Assembly: GCF_049243985.1 (NCBI RefSeq)
Contig: NC_135370.1
Coordinates: 167,613,824 to 167,677,823, forward strand
Direction: 5' to 3'
Length of the DNA stretch: 64,000 nucleotides
Source of the DNA: Paroedura picta
Lineage: Eukaryota > Chordata > Lepidosauria > Squamata > Gekkonidae
The stretch's first letter is position 1. Every line of letters begins with the position of its first letter. Below are positions 29,986-40,800 of the stretch, piece by piece. The notes under the pieces were generated by a model. That model saw only the letters and a list, made by a program, of their open reading frames with translations, ran no database searches and was not told the DNA's origin. A program made the translations under genes and the position numbers.

Positions 29986-30309
29986 CTAGATATGCAAGCA
30001 CGGACGCTGCTTTGACTGACCACTCCGTAATCTTGCAGTCAAAATCAGACTTGTGGTATAAAACAATTTTTTGGCTACTGCATATTGAGCAATCACTTTT
30101 GGGAGATCTTCCCCACTATGGTTTGGCCCGTTCCTTGTACTTGAGACAAATTCCTTCCCAAGGTTAACATCCAGTTCATCTCTCCTTTCAGATTCTGACA
30201 AATTAACTTCTCTGTAATCTGATAACGACTTCTTTATCTCACCCAGAATGGAAGTTTTTGCTCTGGCTGCCAAGAAGATCTGAGCTAAAGCACTTTTAAT
30301 GAGCGCCAC
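29986..30309 (-). CDS. Unrecognised 107-residue open frame
   Basis: The frame encodes MALIKSALAQIFLAARAKTS and continues with charged residues (ESERRDELDVNLG). It is less compositionally biased than most open frames here and ends with a stop, but has no splice context, domain or partner that I can name. It may be a remnant of a retroelement reading frame or chance. Confidence 0.15.
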   Translation of the reverse strand: MALIKSALAQIFLAARAKTSILGEIKKSLSDYREVNLSESERRDELDVNLGKEFVSSTRNGPNHSGEDLPKVIAQYAVAKKLFYTTSLILTARLRSGQSKQRPCLHI

Positions 30310-30414
30310 CCATCTGAATTTTTTATTTAATTTGTTTATTAGATTAAGCAGTTAATAACAGAAAATGACTTCAGGTTAAAGATCTGGTGTTGGCTATTTG
30401 AAAATTGAATTTTT

Positions 30415-30830
30415 AGAAGAAGGTTGATTTTTATATGCTGCTTTTCTCGACCCGAAGGAGTCTCAAACTGGCTTACAGTCGCCTTCCCTTTCCTCTCCCC
30501 ACAACAGACACCCTGTGAGGGAGGTGAGGCTGAGAGAGCCCTGATATTATTGAAGAAGAAGAAGAGTTGGTTCTTATATGCTACTTTTCTCCACCAGAAG
30601 GAGCCTCAAAGTGGCTTACAATCTCCTTCCCTTTCCTCTTCTCTCCCCACAACAGACACCCTGTGGGGTGGGTGAGGCTGAGAGAGCCCTGATATCACTG
30701 CTTGGTCAGAACAGCTTTATCAGTGTTCTGGTGTGGCCAGGGTCACCCAGCTGGCTGCATGTGGAGGAGGAAGTAGGGGAATCACATCCGGCTCACCAGA
30801 TTAGAAGTCTGCCTAATAGAAGTTAGATGT
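30415..30830 (-). mobile_element. tRNA-derived SINE with doubled tail, reversed
   Basis: Two tail units (30419-30547 and 30548-30695) are joined at CCCTGATATTATTGAAGAAG, the reverse complement of the joint seen at 3752-4165 and 13178-13755. The core follows to the right and the head is partly lost. Confidence 0.82.
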
Positions 30831-31430
30831 TCATTTTCATCATCCCCAAACAAAGGCTTGGTGGAGGAGCTCTGTCTTACTTTGCTAGCTCCGTCAGGGC
30901 CTGGACAGAAAATGTCCTGGCCCTGGTTAAGGTCAGATGTACTTCCTTGGGGCCAGGGACCATCAGAAGATCTTATATGTCCTACTCCAACGCATTCTGT
31001 TTTATCCCACTGATACTGACAAGCTTGGGGAATTTTGTCAGTCCAACATCTTATTTAAACACTTTCTGTACATTTTCTGCTGTAGAGATTATTATGTCCG
31101 TATACAGTAACTACCGTCCTCAGGCAGACCTCTGTTGGTTATCCCGTAAGTTTGGGGGACCTGTCCCACACTGACCAGAACCCAGCCCTTTCCCATCTTT
31201 CTCCCACTCTGCAGAATGGGTTTCTTGAAGAGGTGGGAGGGGTCCCCGCCTTGGCGATCAGGGTCGGGGGAGTTTAAACGACTGACATCTTTTCAACGGG
31301 GGTGATTTGGGTTTTGCGGTTTTATATTTTTGTTGTAACTGGAAATGTTTTTAGCTGCTGTTGTAAGTTGCATTGAACCAGAAGGGAAGGTGGGAGATAC
31401 ATGTTTTAATTAATAAATTGGACAAATATT
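30827..31430. mobile_element. L2-like LINE remnants
   Basis: 30870-30960 (AGGGCCTGGACAGAAAATG, CTGGCCCTGGTTAAGGTC) matches the reversed L2-like unit. 31200-31430 looks like a forward 3' tail ending AATTAATAAATTGG. Confidence 0.45.
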
Positions 31431-31977
31431 AACAATGCATTCCTGGCTCCCTACAAAATCCTGTCTTTTCTTGCTCGTTTTAGTTTCTGCCGGGCAAAAA
31501 TACCCGCCCCCCCCAAAGGCCTCAGTGTGACACGCATTTGCACAGAGGAGCTCAATGCCTCTCCAGTCCCAAGGCAGCTGCTCTGACAAATTCAGAAATC
31601 CCCCCCCCCTACACACACTGTTGTTGCTTGTAATACCATTAAAGAATCAGAAGATCCATTTGGAAAATCTCCTACATCACATGTGATTTTCCTATAAGGA
31701 ATGACTAACAAAAGTCCCCAGTAGTTTTACTGCTCCGTCCTCAAGAGTTAACTTTTTCCGCAGTAACCCAGATCTCCTGCTCAACATGCAACTCTTTCTG
31801 CAGTGCAGATGCAACATTTCCAGATGAGCTGTTCACACAGTGTGGAGAGGAGCAAGTGGGTCACACCTCCCCACAAGCCATTGTGCGCCTCTTCTCGAGA
31901 AGGTCTCTTAAAGGGAAACCTCCTCAAGTCCGCTGACTCGTTCTTACCCTCCCATGCAAAAGACCTTGCATAGTAGA
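31430..31977. other. No gene recognised
   Basis: Unique-looking intron sequence with two C-runs near 31503 and 31602. No element named. Confidence 0.4.
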
Positions 31978-32200
31978 AGAGTTTGTTCTTATATGCCGCT
32001 TTTCTCTACCTGAAGGAGTCTCAAAGCGATTTACAATTGCCTTCCCTTTCCTCTCCCCACAACAGACACCCTGTGAGGGAGGTGAGGCTGAGAGTGCTGT
32101 GGCGAGCCCAAGGTCACCCAGCTGGCTGCGTGTGGGGGAGCGCGGAATCGCACCAGCTGGCCAGATTAGAGGTCCGCACTCTTAACCACTACACTGAAGT
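31978..32200 (-). mobile_element. tRNA-derived SINE, L2-like tail
   Basis: A reversed single-tail copy from TGTTCTTATATGCCGCTTTTC to TCTTAACCACTACACTGAAG. Confidence 0.82.
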
Positions 32201-32482
32201 GGCCAAGCCAGTCTCTTTCCTCAACCAATTCCTCAACATTCTACATTTTCCCCCTTTACCAATTCCTCAACATTCCTCAAAACGCAATGGGGCACTGGGG
32301 AGACTCTGTAAATCAGCCCCTTCTGTCTCCCAAAGTAGTTGACTCTCATTCTCCCACAGCAAAACTTGTGGATTTATTTCCACCCACCCTAAACACATGA
32401 AACTGCCTTCTACTGGAGGAGATGTTTAGGTCACTCATCAAGGTCAGTGATTTATGTATTTATTTGGATTTATTTTTCTAAG

Positions 32483-32756
32483 GGGTCTCTTGTGGCGCAG
32501 AGTGGTAAGGCAGCAGACATGCAGTCTGAACCTCTGCCCATGAGGCTGGGAGTTCAGTCCAAGTAGCCAGTTCAAGGTTGACTCAGCCTTCCATCCTTCC
32601 GAGGTTGGTAAAATACCCAGCTTGCTGGGGGGTAAACGGTAATGACTGGGGAAGGCACTGGCAAACCACCCCGTATTGAGTCTGCCATGAAAACGCTAGA
32701 GGGTGTCACCCCATGGGTCAGACATGATTCGGTGCTTGCACAGGGGATACCTTTTC
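32483..32756 (+). mobile_element. Sauria SINE, full length
   Basis: The tRNA-like head (TCTTGTGGCGCAGAGTGG), the GGGAGTTCAGTCCAAGTAGC B-box region, and the tail TGCACAGGGGATACCTTTT are present. TTGGATTT occurs on both sides, consistent with a short target duplication. Confidence 0.88.
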
Positions 32757-32759
32757 TTG

Positions 32760-34015
32760 GATTTTTATACCGCCCATTATTTACGTCTCTGGGCGGTTTG
32801 AACCCTTCACTTCCAGCTCCTAGCGACACCCAAACCACCACACCATGCCAGAATGCAGGACACTCCCCCAAATACACACAGTAACCCATTCAGTAGTACA
32901 GCTGGATTATTATTTAGCCCCCGCCCTGTCTATATTACCCCGTTCCATTCTTCATTTGCACCTCTAAAGTCCCAGTTGGCCATTTGCTTTCCTAAACAGA
33001 ATGACTAGAGCACCAGTTTAAATCCAGCCCTCCCCTTTCCTCCCCAGGCAGGTGAAGTTAAAAAGTGCACAGCCTGGGGATTTCCACACACCTGGAGTCT
33101 CGCAAACTCTGCTTGGTGAGGCCGCTGCCCTTCAGGTGTCCTTGGGGGCGAGGAGGGGCAAAGGAATTTTAAAAATGCTGCCCCAGAATGCCTTTTTGCT
33201 TTCTACGAGTAGAGCTGTCAATGTCACCTTAACCAAAAGTGTCCCCTGTGAATGGATCGCTCTGGGGTGGGGGAGCCCCCTCCCTCAAGACTGTGTTGAA
33301 CACAAGCAAGGAAAACTGGAGGGGAGGACATGCACGGCACCTTTCTCCTTCGACCCACTTGGGCAAAGGAAGGTGAGGCTATCTGAACTCAAAGAGCAAC
33401 ACATCAAACTTTTAACAAGGTCGTAAGGAGAGAGCTTTCGTAACAGCAAACGGTTGCCAAGTGCATGTCTTCCCCAGGAGTTACACAAGCTATCTTTGCA
33501 GTCCCCTGCAGGCAAAATGAGCATTTTTGTGTGGAATTCTGACTAGGTTAAATATTTTCCTCTATTCAAATAGCCCCCCCCCCACATAACCACTCCCCCT
33601 TTTATTTCTTCCTCAGCTTTTAGCCTCACAGTGACCTCTCTACGGCTTTCAGAGTCCAAGGATCTGCCCCAGCAACAATTAAAGCACCCAAATCCCTGCT
33701 GGTGTTTATTTTTTAAGGGGGTTCTTCTCCGGCGTCTCCGAGCACAGCCTTCTCCCTGCTGCTCCCCCCTGTATGCCCAAGAGGACCAAGCACGGCTCAC
33801 CCCCTTCCTCTTTGTTTGGGCTTCTCGGAGAAGAGCTAGAAAAATATTAATTTCTCAGCTCAGGAAGTGAAAAGACCTGGGTTGGAAGAAGCTGCTGCTT
33901 GTTCTGTGTCCTTGGGGAGGTCAAGGGTTCCACGGTCTTGCCCTACGGAGCAATGAACTCAAGGGCACATAATGCCAACTTTCGATCAAGGCAGATCAAG
34001 GAGAAGTGATCCTGG
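32760..34015. other. Unique intron sequence
   Basis: No recognisable repeats apart from a LINE-tail scrap at 32760-32810. The 124-residue plus frame at 33052-33426 shows no family features. Confidence 0.4.
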
Positions 34016-34019
34016 GGTT

Positions 34020-34385
34020 TTTATACCCTGATTTTCACTACCTGAAGGAATCTCAAAGTGCCTAACAATCATCCACCCCTCCTCTTTCCACTACAGTCAC
34101 CCTGTGAGGTAGGTGAAGCTGAGAGAGCTCGGAGAGAACTGTCCATGGCCCAAGGTCACCCAGCTGGATAAGAAGAGCTGGTGTTTTTTTTTGTTTTAAT
34201 GCCCTGGTTTCTCTACCCAAAAGAGCCTCAAAGTGGCTAACAAAGGCCTACCCTTCCTCTCCCCACAACAGCCCCCTGTGAGGTAGGTGAGGCCGAGCGA
34301 GTTCTGAGAGAACCGTGCCCGGCCCGAGGTCACCCTGCTGGCTGCAGGGGGAGAATCAAAGCGGTTCTCTACCTTCGAGGCCGCC
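34020..34385 (-). mobile_element. Two adjacent tRNA-derived SINEs at the CpG island edge
   Basis: Two reversed copies, 34020-34170 (truncated) and about 34175-34380, each with a TTTCACTACCTGAAGG- or TTTCTCTACCCAAAAG-type tail and a CCTGTGAGGTAGGTGA core. Confidence 0.75.
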
Positions 34386-34611
34386 GTTCTCAGCCACCAC
34401 AGCAGGCGGGAGGCAACCGGGTCTGCCGCCCGAGAAGGCGGGCTGGGCGGATCCGCGCAAGAATGCAGCCCGCTGCTGCTGCGGGGGCGTTTGCGTGAGG
34501 GGCGTCCTGCAGGCCTCCTCTCGCCCCGCGACCCCCGGCGAGCCCCCTCGGCGTCCGGCCCTGACTCTCCCCCGCCCGGCCTTCCCTCGCCGTCCGCCGC
34601 CCGCCGTCCTC

Positions 34612-34612
34612 C

Positions 34613-34646
<34 letters not shown>

Positions 34647-34647
34647 G
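34612..34647. repeat. (CCAG)n microsatellite in the CpG island
   Basis: About nine CCAG units within ANKRD9 intron 1, close to the first exon. A shorter CCTG run lies at about 34987-35010 in the inferred leader exon. Confidence 0.93.
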
Positions 34648-34876
34648 CCCGCATGCCCCGCCGTCGCCGCCGCGCTCCTCGCCTTCGGGGAGCCTGCCGG
34701 GTGCGGGCGCGAGGGGCCAGCCCACCTCGGGTCCCGGCTCCGGCGCGGCTGCGGCAGGAGGCGAGGCGAGGCGCCGGCCGTGTCCCCCCCCCCCCTCCGC
34801 CCGGCCCTCCATCTTAGCCCTCCCGCCCGACCCCCGTCTTGCAGGGCGCGGAGCAGAGGCGGCGGCCCGGGCTTAC

Positions 34877-35070
34877 CTCTCCGCTGCGCCCCACGCAGCC
34901 TGGCGATCCTGCTCCCCCGGCACGCTCCTCCCCGAGCCGCCGATGAATGGAGCCGCCGCCGCCACCCTCCTCCCTGGACGCCCCTCGCCTGCCTGCCTGC
35001 CTGCCTGCCGGAGCCGGCGCGCAGGTCTCCCTCAGCAGCCGCCTCAGCGCCGGGCCCGCGGGGAACCAGC
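34877..35070 (-). other. ANKRD9: ANKRD9 non-coding exon 1 (inferred)
   Basis: A minus-strand donor CGGAGAG/GTAAGC marks the exon end at 34877. The start is placed about 25-30 bases downstream of the CATAAAAG box at 35095-35104. The exon contains no ATG in the minus direction. Confidence 0.5.
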
Positions 35071-35094
35071 AAACCGCGGCTGCCTCCTCCGGGC

Positions 35095-35211
35095 GCTTTT
35101 ATGGCCTCCCCGCGGCGGCGGCGGCCCCGGCGAAGGGCGGTCAGGACCGGGGAACTGTCCAGCGATGGGCGGCGATTGGCGGCGGCCGGGGCTCCCCCCG
35201 ATGCCCATTGG
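35095..35211 (-). promoter_or_regulatory. ANKRD9 core promoter: TATA-like box and two CCAAT boxes
   Basis: Read on the minus strand: CCATAAAAGC at 35104-35095, and CCAAT at 35179-35175 and 35211-35207. That is roughly 75 and 107 bases upstream of the TATA-like box, a spacing typical of NF-Y sites. Confidence 0.55.
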
Positions 35212-35707
35212 CTGCGCCCGGAGGCCGGGGCCCCGCGGCGATTGTTGCCGTCAGCCGCGGGCCGAGCGCCAAGAAACTTGGCCGGGCCGCTTTTTGGGTG
35301 CCGCCGAGCAGGCAGGGAAGCCCGGAAAGGGAGCGCGGCCTGCTTTCGTTTCCCGGCCCCGCCGCCCCTTTCGTTTCCCGGCCCCTCCCGCCTCGCTCGC
35401 TCGCTCGGCCACACCCTCGCCCTCCTCTGGGGAATGACGGGGGGGGGAGTGGGGGGAGGGTCTTACTCCACCCCGTCCTCTTTGCAAGCCTCCGCATTGG
35501 GGTGCTTTAAAAACAACAATTCCGCGTGCATGGCGAGTCCAGCCCGAGTGTTCTGAGCATTATGCACACCTTGGACCAGGCTCTTTCATTGTCCTTTTGC
35601 GGCTGGAACAGGAAAGGGCATTGAAAGGGCCTTATCCACCGTGCAGAAGGGGCCAGGTTTGTTTTTGTGTCATTTGGGTTGGTTCAATAAGAGGTCGACT
35701 TAAGAGG

Positions 35708-36047
35708 GGATGTAGAGGATGGAGCAGAGTTGTTCTCTCTTGCCCCGGAGGGACGGACCAGAACCAATGAGATGAAATTAATTCAAAAGAATTAATTTAA
35801 ACATCCGGAAAAAGTTCCTGACAGTGAGAGAGGTTTCTCAGTGCTTCCTTGGGAGGTGGTGGGTTCTCTATCTTTGGAGATTTTAAAAAAGAAGCTGCAT
35901 AGCCATCTGACGGAGAGGCTGATTCTGTGAAGGCTCAAGAGGGTGGCAGGTGACAGTGGCTGAGCGAGAGGGTTGTGAGTGTCCTGCATAGTGCAGGGGG
36001 CTGGACTAGATGACTCAGGAGGTCCCAACTCTATGATTCTATGACTT
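35708..36047 (+). mobile_element. CR1 LINE 3' end
   Basis: GGATGGAGCAGAGTTGTTCTC to CTATGATTCTATGAC. Internal short deletion relative to the copy at 17622. Confidence 0.83.
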
Positions 36048-36054
36048 TGTGTGT

Positions 36055-36170
36055 CCTCAAGGCACAGCTGACTTATGGACACCCTGTGAGGTTTCCAAGG
36101 CAAGAGGCCAAGAGAGGTGGTTTGCCCTCGCCTTGGAGCGGCAACCCTATACTGCCATCGATGGCCCGCC
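36055..36170 (-). mobile_element. 5S-derived SINE tail, reversed
   Basis: TGACTTATGGACACCCTGTG and GGTTTGCCCTCGCCTTGG match the reversed tail of the 5S-Sauria SINE. Confidence 0.5.
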
Positions 36171-36299
36171 GGATATGGACCCTTAAGACTGATGAGGTTT
36201 GATTTGGGGTAGAAGCGTCCCTTTCCATTGGAAGAAGTGGGCATGGATACCAAAGCTTATACCCAGAATGAAACTTTGCAGTTCTTAAAGTGGCCGCTG

Positions 36300-36605
36300 G
36301 ATTCAAACTTTGAGGTTCCTTGAAGGCCATGGAAGAGTTCACTGAATGAGTGGGAGTTAATTAATTTTTATATATTTTTTTTTAAAAACTTGTTCAATAT
36401 ATACATTGACTCACCACTCCTCCCAAAATGACCAGTGATAGGCCTGGAGGGGGTGAGAAAGGGAGGAGCCCCAAGGGTGTGTGTACACAGCTCTGCTTCC
36501 CAACCATACTCTGTACTATTGGCCTACTTAGGGGTTTCTCGAAGCCTGAAGAATGTTTCAGAGGTTTCTCAATAGTAAAAAAAAATTGGAAAAGGATGTT
36601 CTATT
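36300..36605 (-). mobile_element. Degraded hAT-like element
   Basis: GGTTTCTCGAAGCCTGAAG and a run of A near the right end are shared with other CAACCTTTTGACC-type hAT remnants. Confidence 0.45.
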
Positions 36606-36614
36606 GCTTCAGAC

Positions 36615-36750
36615 CAGGGGTAATCAAACTGCGGCCCTCCAGATGTCCATGGACTACAATTCCCAGGAGCCCCTGCCAGCATTCGCTGGCAGGGGCTTCT
36701 GGGAATTGTAGTCCATGGACATCTGGAGGGCCGCAGTTTGACTACCCCTG
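36615..36750. mobile_element. Palindromic hAT MITE, perfect 8-bp TSD
   Basis: A 136-bp near-perfect palindrome with flanks CTTCAGAC on both sides (36607-36614, 36751-36758). It landed in the GCTTCAGACCAACACGGC end of a Penelope-like repeat. Confidence 0.95.
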
Positions 36751-36883
36751 CTTCAGACCAACACGGCTACCGACCTGAATACTGAGCAGATTTCGCTTAT
36801 GAGAGCTGGAAAGGTTGCATGTACACAGGCTGGCTAATTCCAGAGGGGTAGTTGTGGTTGTCTGTAGCAGTAAAAGATACCTG

Positions 36884-37245
36884 AAGAAGAAAAGAGTGTT
36901 TTTAACGTGCCCTGGTTTTCACTACCCAAGGAAGTCCCAAAGCCGTGTAGAATCATAGAGTTAGGAGGGGCCATACAGGCCATCTAGTCCAACCCTCTGC
37001 TCAATGCAGGATCAGTCTAAGTTGTAAACCAGTTTATAAACCTCTTTTCCTTCCTTTCCTCACAGGAGACGCCTTGTGAGGTAGATGGGGCTGAGACGGT
37101 TCTGAGAGAACTGCTCTGTGAGAACAGCTCTAAGAGAACTGTGACTGGCCCAAGGTCACCCAGCTGGCGGCATGTGGAGAAGCAGGGAATCAAACCCAGC
37201 TCGCCAGATTAGAGTCAGATGCTCTTTAACCACTGCATCATGCTG
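36884..37245 (-). mobile_element. tRNA-derived SINE split by a CR1 tail
   Basis: The SINE tail (36884-36950) and the rest of the SINE (37021-37245) are separated by a 70-base reversed CR1 tail (AGAATCATAGAGTTAGGAGG to TGCAGGATCAG). This is the second CR1-in-SINE case in the window. Confidence 0.75.
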
Positions 37246-37429
37246 ACACATGAATTGCAGTAGATTTTATCCCAGCATAAACTTCTGTGGAGTTTGAATT
37301 TCACTTCTTCACTTCTGCAGCTGCATGTAATGCAGATGTCCATAAATGCACCTTAAACATGTACAGGATATATTCCAGCATATATTTTTGTTAGAGTACA
37401 GCTCAGTTCATCAAATGCATGGCGTGTGG

Positions 37430-37800
37430 ATGCTCCTAAATGTTACAAACATGCACTGAACGCATTTGATGAAAGGAGCTCTGGCTCACAAAATAAGGGC
37501 TATTTAGTCTCCAGATTGCAAACTTAAATGGACTCCGGGGAATGGTAGAGGACAGGAAGGCCTGGAGGATCATTGTCCATGGGGTCGCGATGGGTCGGAC
37601 ACGACTTCGCACATAACAACAAGTCTCCAGATTGCCCTGATTGTTGTGCTTGGGTGTTCTACTTCTTGGGCTTGGATATTTTGCTATGGACACCAGCTGC
37701 ATCTCACGAAGCGAGCTCTGATTCACAAAAGCATGTTTGAACAAATTTTGTTATTAGACTCTGATTTGCCATTGGGGTTCTGTTTGTGGTGCTTGGAAAT
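37430..37800. mobile_element. Old Penelope-like (inferred) repeats split by BovB
   Basis: Two decayed copies keep GCATTTGATGAAAGGAGCTC and GCATCTCACGAAGCGAGCTC, then an AAAGC-type motif, reminiscent of the hammerhead-like inner end. BovB lies between them. Confidence 0.4.
37520..37621 (+). mobile_element. BovB 3' end, 102 bp, with 14-bp target duplication
   Basis: It contains CTGGAGGATCATTGTCCATG and GTCGGACACGACTTCGCAC with an AACAACA tail. Perfect AGTCTCCAGATTGC copies flank it at 37506-37519 and 37622-37635. Confidence 0.92.
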
Positions 37801-40800
37801 CGCATTAGCATTCTGCTATTAGCAAACATCCATAACTAGTTTTTCCTGCATTGACACATTGTTGGATATTGTGCTATAGCAATCTAATATGTAAAAACGG
37901 CAGTCTGGTTGCGCATGGTTGCCACAGCGCATGACAAACAGGAGTGCAATAGCCAACCTTGTGTAGATGCAGCCTCAGTGGTAGGCCCTGTTCTCTGGAC
38001 CTGCCCCCTGATAAACCACTGCTTCAATTTTGCTTCTGTTCTGCCCTTGGGAACAATTAGTCTAATTGCCTGTCCAGATAATAAATGGGCATGAGAAGTA
38101 ATCTATAACTACCAGCTCCACTGTGAGATTTATTTATTTAATTCATTTATACCCCACTTTTCTGCCCAGTGGGGACCTAAAGTGGTATACAGTGTTTTCC
38201 CCTTCTCTGTCTGATCCAGATGTCTGAGGTGGGTTAGACTGAGGGTGTACATTTGGGCCAAGGTCACCCAGCAAGTTTCCATGGCAGAGCAGGTAACCTC
38301 TAGCAGCCATTCTCAATCTTTATTTTTGGCCATGGCCCTTTTAGGAGCTCTTCCAGGACCCCCTGCAGTAGGCTGGCTGCTTGTACAATGAGCGAGGCTA
38401 AAAAAGGCCTAAGATAAGAGTGAACTAACAACACTCAATGTACCTTGTCTTATATATCCAATGGAGATATTTCTAGAACATTCGGCTAAGAATGTGCATT
38501 CACCCCCCCCCCAAATGCACTAATTCAAGTACTCACAAAGGATTTTTTTCCTTTCATTGACAAAGGTAGAACTTTTTAGCAATTGTGCCAAAGAAGGGCT
38601 ATCCAGTCCAGCCCCCCACCTTCTTGGGGACTTAAAAATCATACACTCCTCACCTAATCTCTCAAAAACGTCCAACAAAGGAAACTTTACCACCCTCCAA
38701 GGCAGCCTGTTTCATCTACAAATAGCTCTAATCATCAGAGAATCCTTTCTCATATTCAAGTTTCTTCTTTCCTGTAATTTGAAACCCTTTTCTCCTAGTC
38801 CGTGTCTCTGAGGCTCCAATAAACGGCCCCCTCTTCAACAGGTCCACCTTTCACGTAGTTAAGCACACGAGCACAATTTACCAAGGCTGCATTGAGCTGG
38901 AGGTGATTCTAGTGCCACAATCGTTTACCACTGGACTGGCATCCCCAGCCCACACAGGAAATCCCAACCCAGTGTTTAATGATTGTTATCGTGTAACAAT
39001 AAGGCCACTTCCCACAATGTGTGGTTGCATCCCGTGTTTACAGCATGGCCCAATTCTGTCCAAGCCTGTGCCCCTTCAGAGCATCCTTGTACCCAGTTGT
39101 GTTATACCTTCATGCACAGAAGCCCATGGCTGGACTCTGAGCAGGTGGCACACACAGAAACCAGCCTGGCAGAGACTGACTATGGAGTCAGTAGGGCCTC
39201 TCAACAAACCTAGGAAGCCAGGCCAGCTCTCCATCTTGTTTGGGCTTCACTAGATTTCTTACATTTCCTCCTTGCCCAACTGACTGAGCTAAATGCGCAC
39301 GTTATCTAAATCACCCCCCACAGCCAAAGACCATTAGACTATCTACAGAAAAGGAATATCCCTTCAAGGTACTAACTGCAACTTCTTTTGTCTCTCTTGC
39401 CCAGTGTAACTCCTGCCTAGCAGCATCTCTTATCCCCAAATGTCTTCCCCCAGTCCTTCCTGATAAAAAAAAGACAGGGCCATTAGCAACACATTACATC
39501 TAGCCAAGGCATTGTTCTACTTGATGAGATTACTCCACACCTCCCACTCTAGTGACCTCACAGTTCAAACCCACCTATCAGGTACTCATAATATCGGAGA
39601 CCAATCAACAATCACGGACCTCGCAGTGGGCAGTCCTGGGGTTGGCCCGGGAATTTCAAACACTATATCAAGCCTTGTGCACACCCTGTGTGTGTGTGTT
39701 GTCCCTCCACACCCGGCATCCTGTCCACCCCTGATGTCGTGAACCCTGTGTTTTGGCTGCTTGGATCCAAGAAAGGTGCAGTATCTTGAACTTGTCCCCT
39801 TGTAGAACTCAGTGTAACTTGTCCTCCTGTAGAACTTTGTGTATGTATGTTTTTGCTTCTGTGTGTGTTTTGAATGTATCCCAATATTTTCCCCCAAATA
39901 AATCCCCTGAGTGTAAGCTTAGTCTTCTTCATTTAAGAAGGGTTTCTTCCAGGGAAAGGACCCCGTAAAAATTGGTAGTAAAGATCCTGTGTTACCCCGC
40001 CTCTTGCTATATTCATAATTCCCCAGCAATTTGGGTAACAGTTGTTCTTGCGAGCGTGTTTTTGTTGGAACAACAAAGGACATTTTGAAGAGAATCTCGA
40101 TTTCCTTTCTCTCCCTGGGCCTAGCAAAAGTGTTGGATGAAGAGCCCCACCGAACGCTCGCGGTCAATTGTGTTCTCTTCCCAAACTACAACTCCACGAT
40201 TTAATAATTGGAGCGAGGAGTGGCAGGAACAAGCGGCCGGCTCCTCTTCTCCTAACAGCCCGCTCTTCAAGCTGCCAGTCACCTGAATGGAGCCTGACAG
40301 CCAAGGCCTTCGAGTGATTTTCGGTAGGCAGCTGAATTTGAAGATTAGCTTTTCCCTCAGGTCTTCTGCGCACAACTGTTACTGGCAGTAACGATATTAC
40401 TGTTGATACACCGTTACTGTTACCGCCTGTCAGAAAAATCTTGCAATTTTCTCTGAGGTGGGACATTTTCCTGGCCAAAGGTGCTCTCTTCAGAATGAAG
40501 TAAAGGCAAACTAACGACTGCTGTGGTTATACCGCATCCCTGACCCTCTGAGCTGAGACTGAGTATTCTTAGTAAGCTCGGTGAGTGATAAGTTTGAAGG
40601 CAGCCTCTCACAAAATGGCTGTAGGCCAGCTTCTTGCTCAGCCTCCTTCCTTCACCTCTTATTTCTTCCACATATATTTCTGATAAGGGCTTAGAGGAGG
40701 AGCGTGGCTCATAGCTTAAGTGCCACTCAGCGCTTAACGCCCACTCAGGGCGGCTGTCCCGCCCCTGAGTGCCTCCTCCACCAACCGGCTTGCCTGTCTG

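Larger units (their letters stand above)
28756..34876 (-). other. ANKRD9: ANKRD9 5'-UTR intron
   Basis: The intron runs from a minus-strand donor GTAAGC (34876-34871) to the acceptor at 28756, about 6.1 kb. It contains hAT, 5S-SINE, tRNA-SINE and Sauria SINE copies and, near its 5' end, the CpG island's (CCAG)n tract. Confidence 0.6.
34390..35480. promoter_or_regulatory. CpG island spanning the ANKRD9 promoter
   Basis: About 1.1 kb of very high G+C with dense CpG, the only such stretch in the window. The long open frames on both strands (up to 413 codons) result from the base composition. It covers the inferred exon 1, the CCAAT/TATA-like elements and the 5' end of intron 1. Confidence 0.9.

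Noticed and set aside
34315-35556. 413-codon plus-strand and 352-codon minus-strand open frames
   Set aside because: They overlap each other in a CpG island, are dominated by Arg, Pro, Ala and Gly, and have no domain. Few stop codons occur at this base composition.
39586-39932. Possible terminal exon with AATAAA
   Set aside because: An AATAAA after a TGTG-rich stretch is the only support; no coding exon or splice acceptor could be linked to it.
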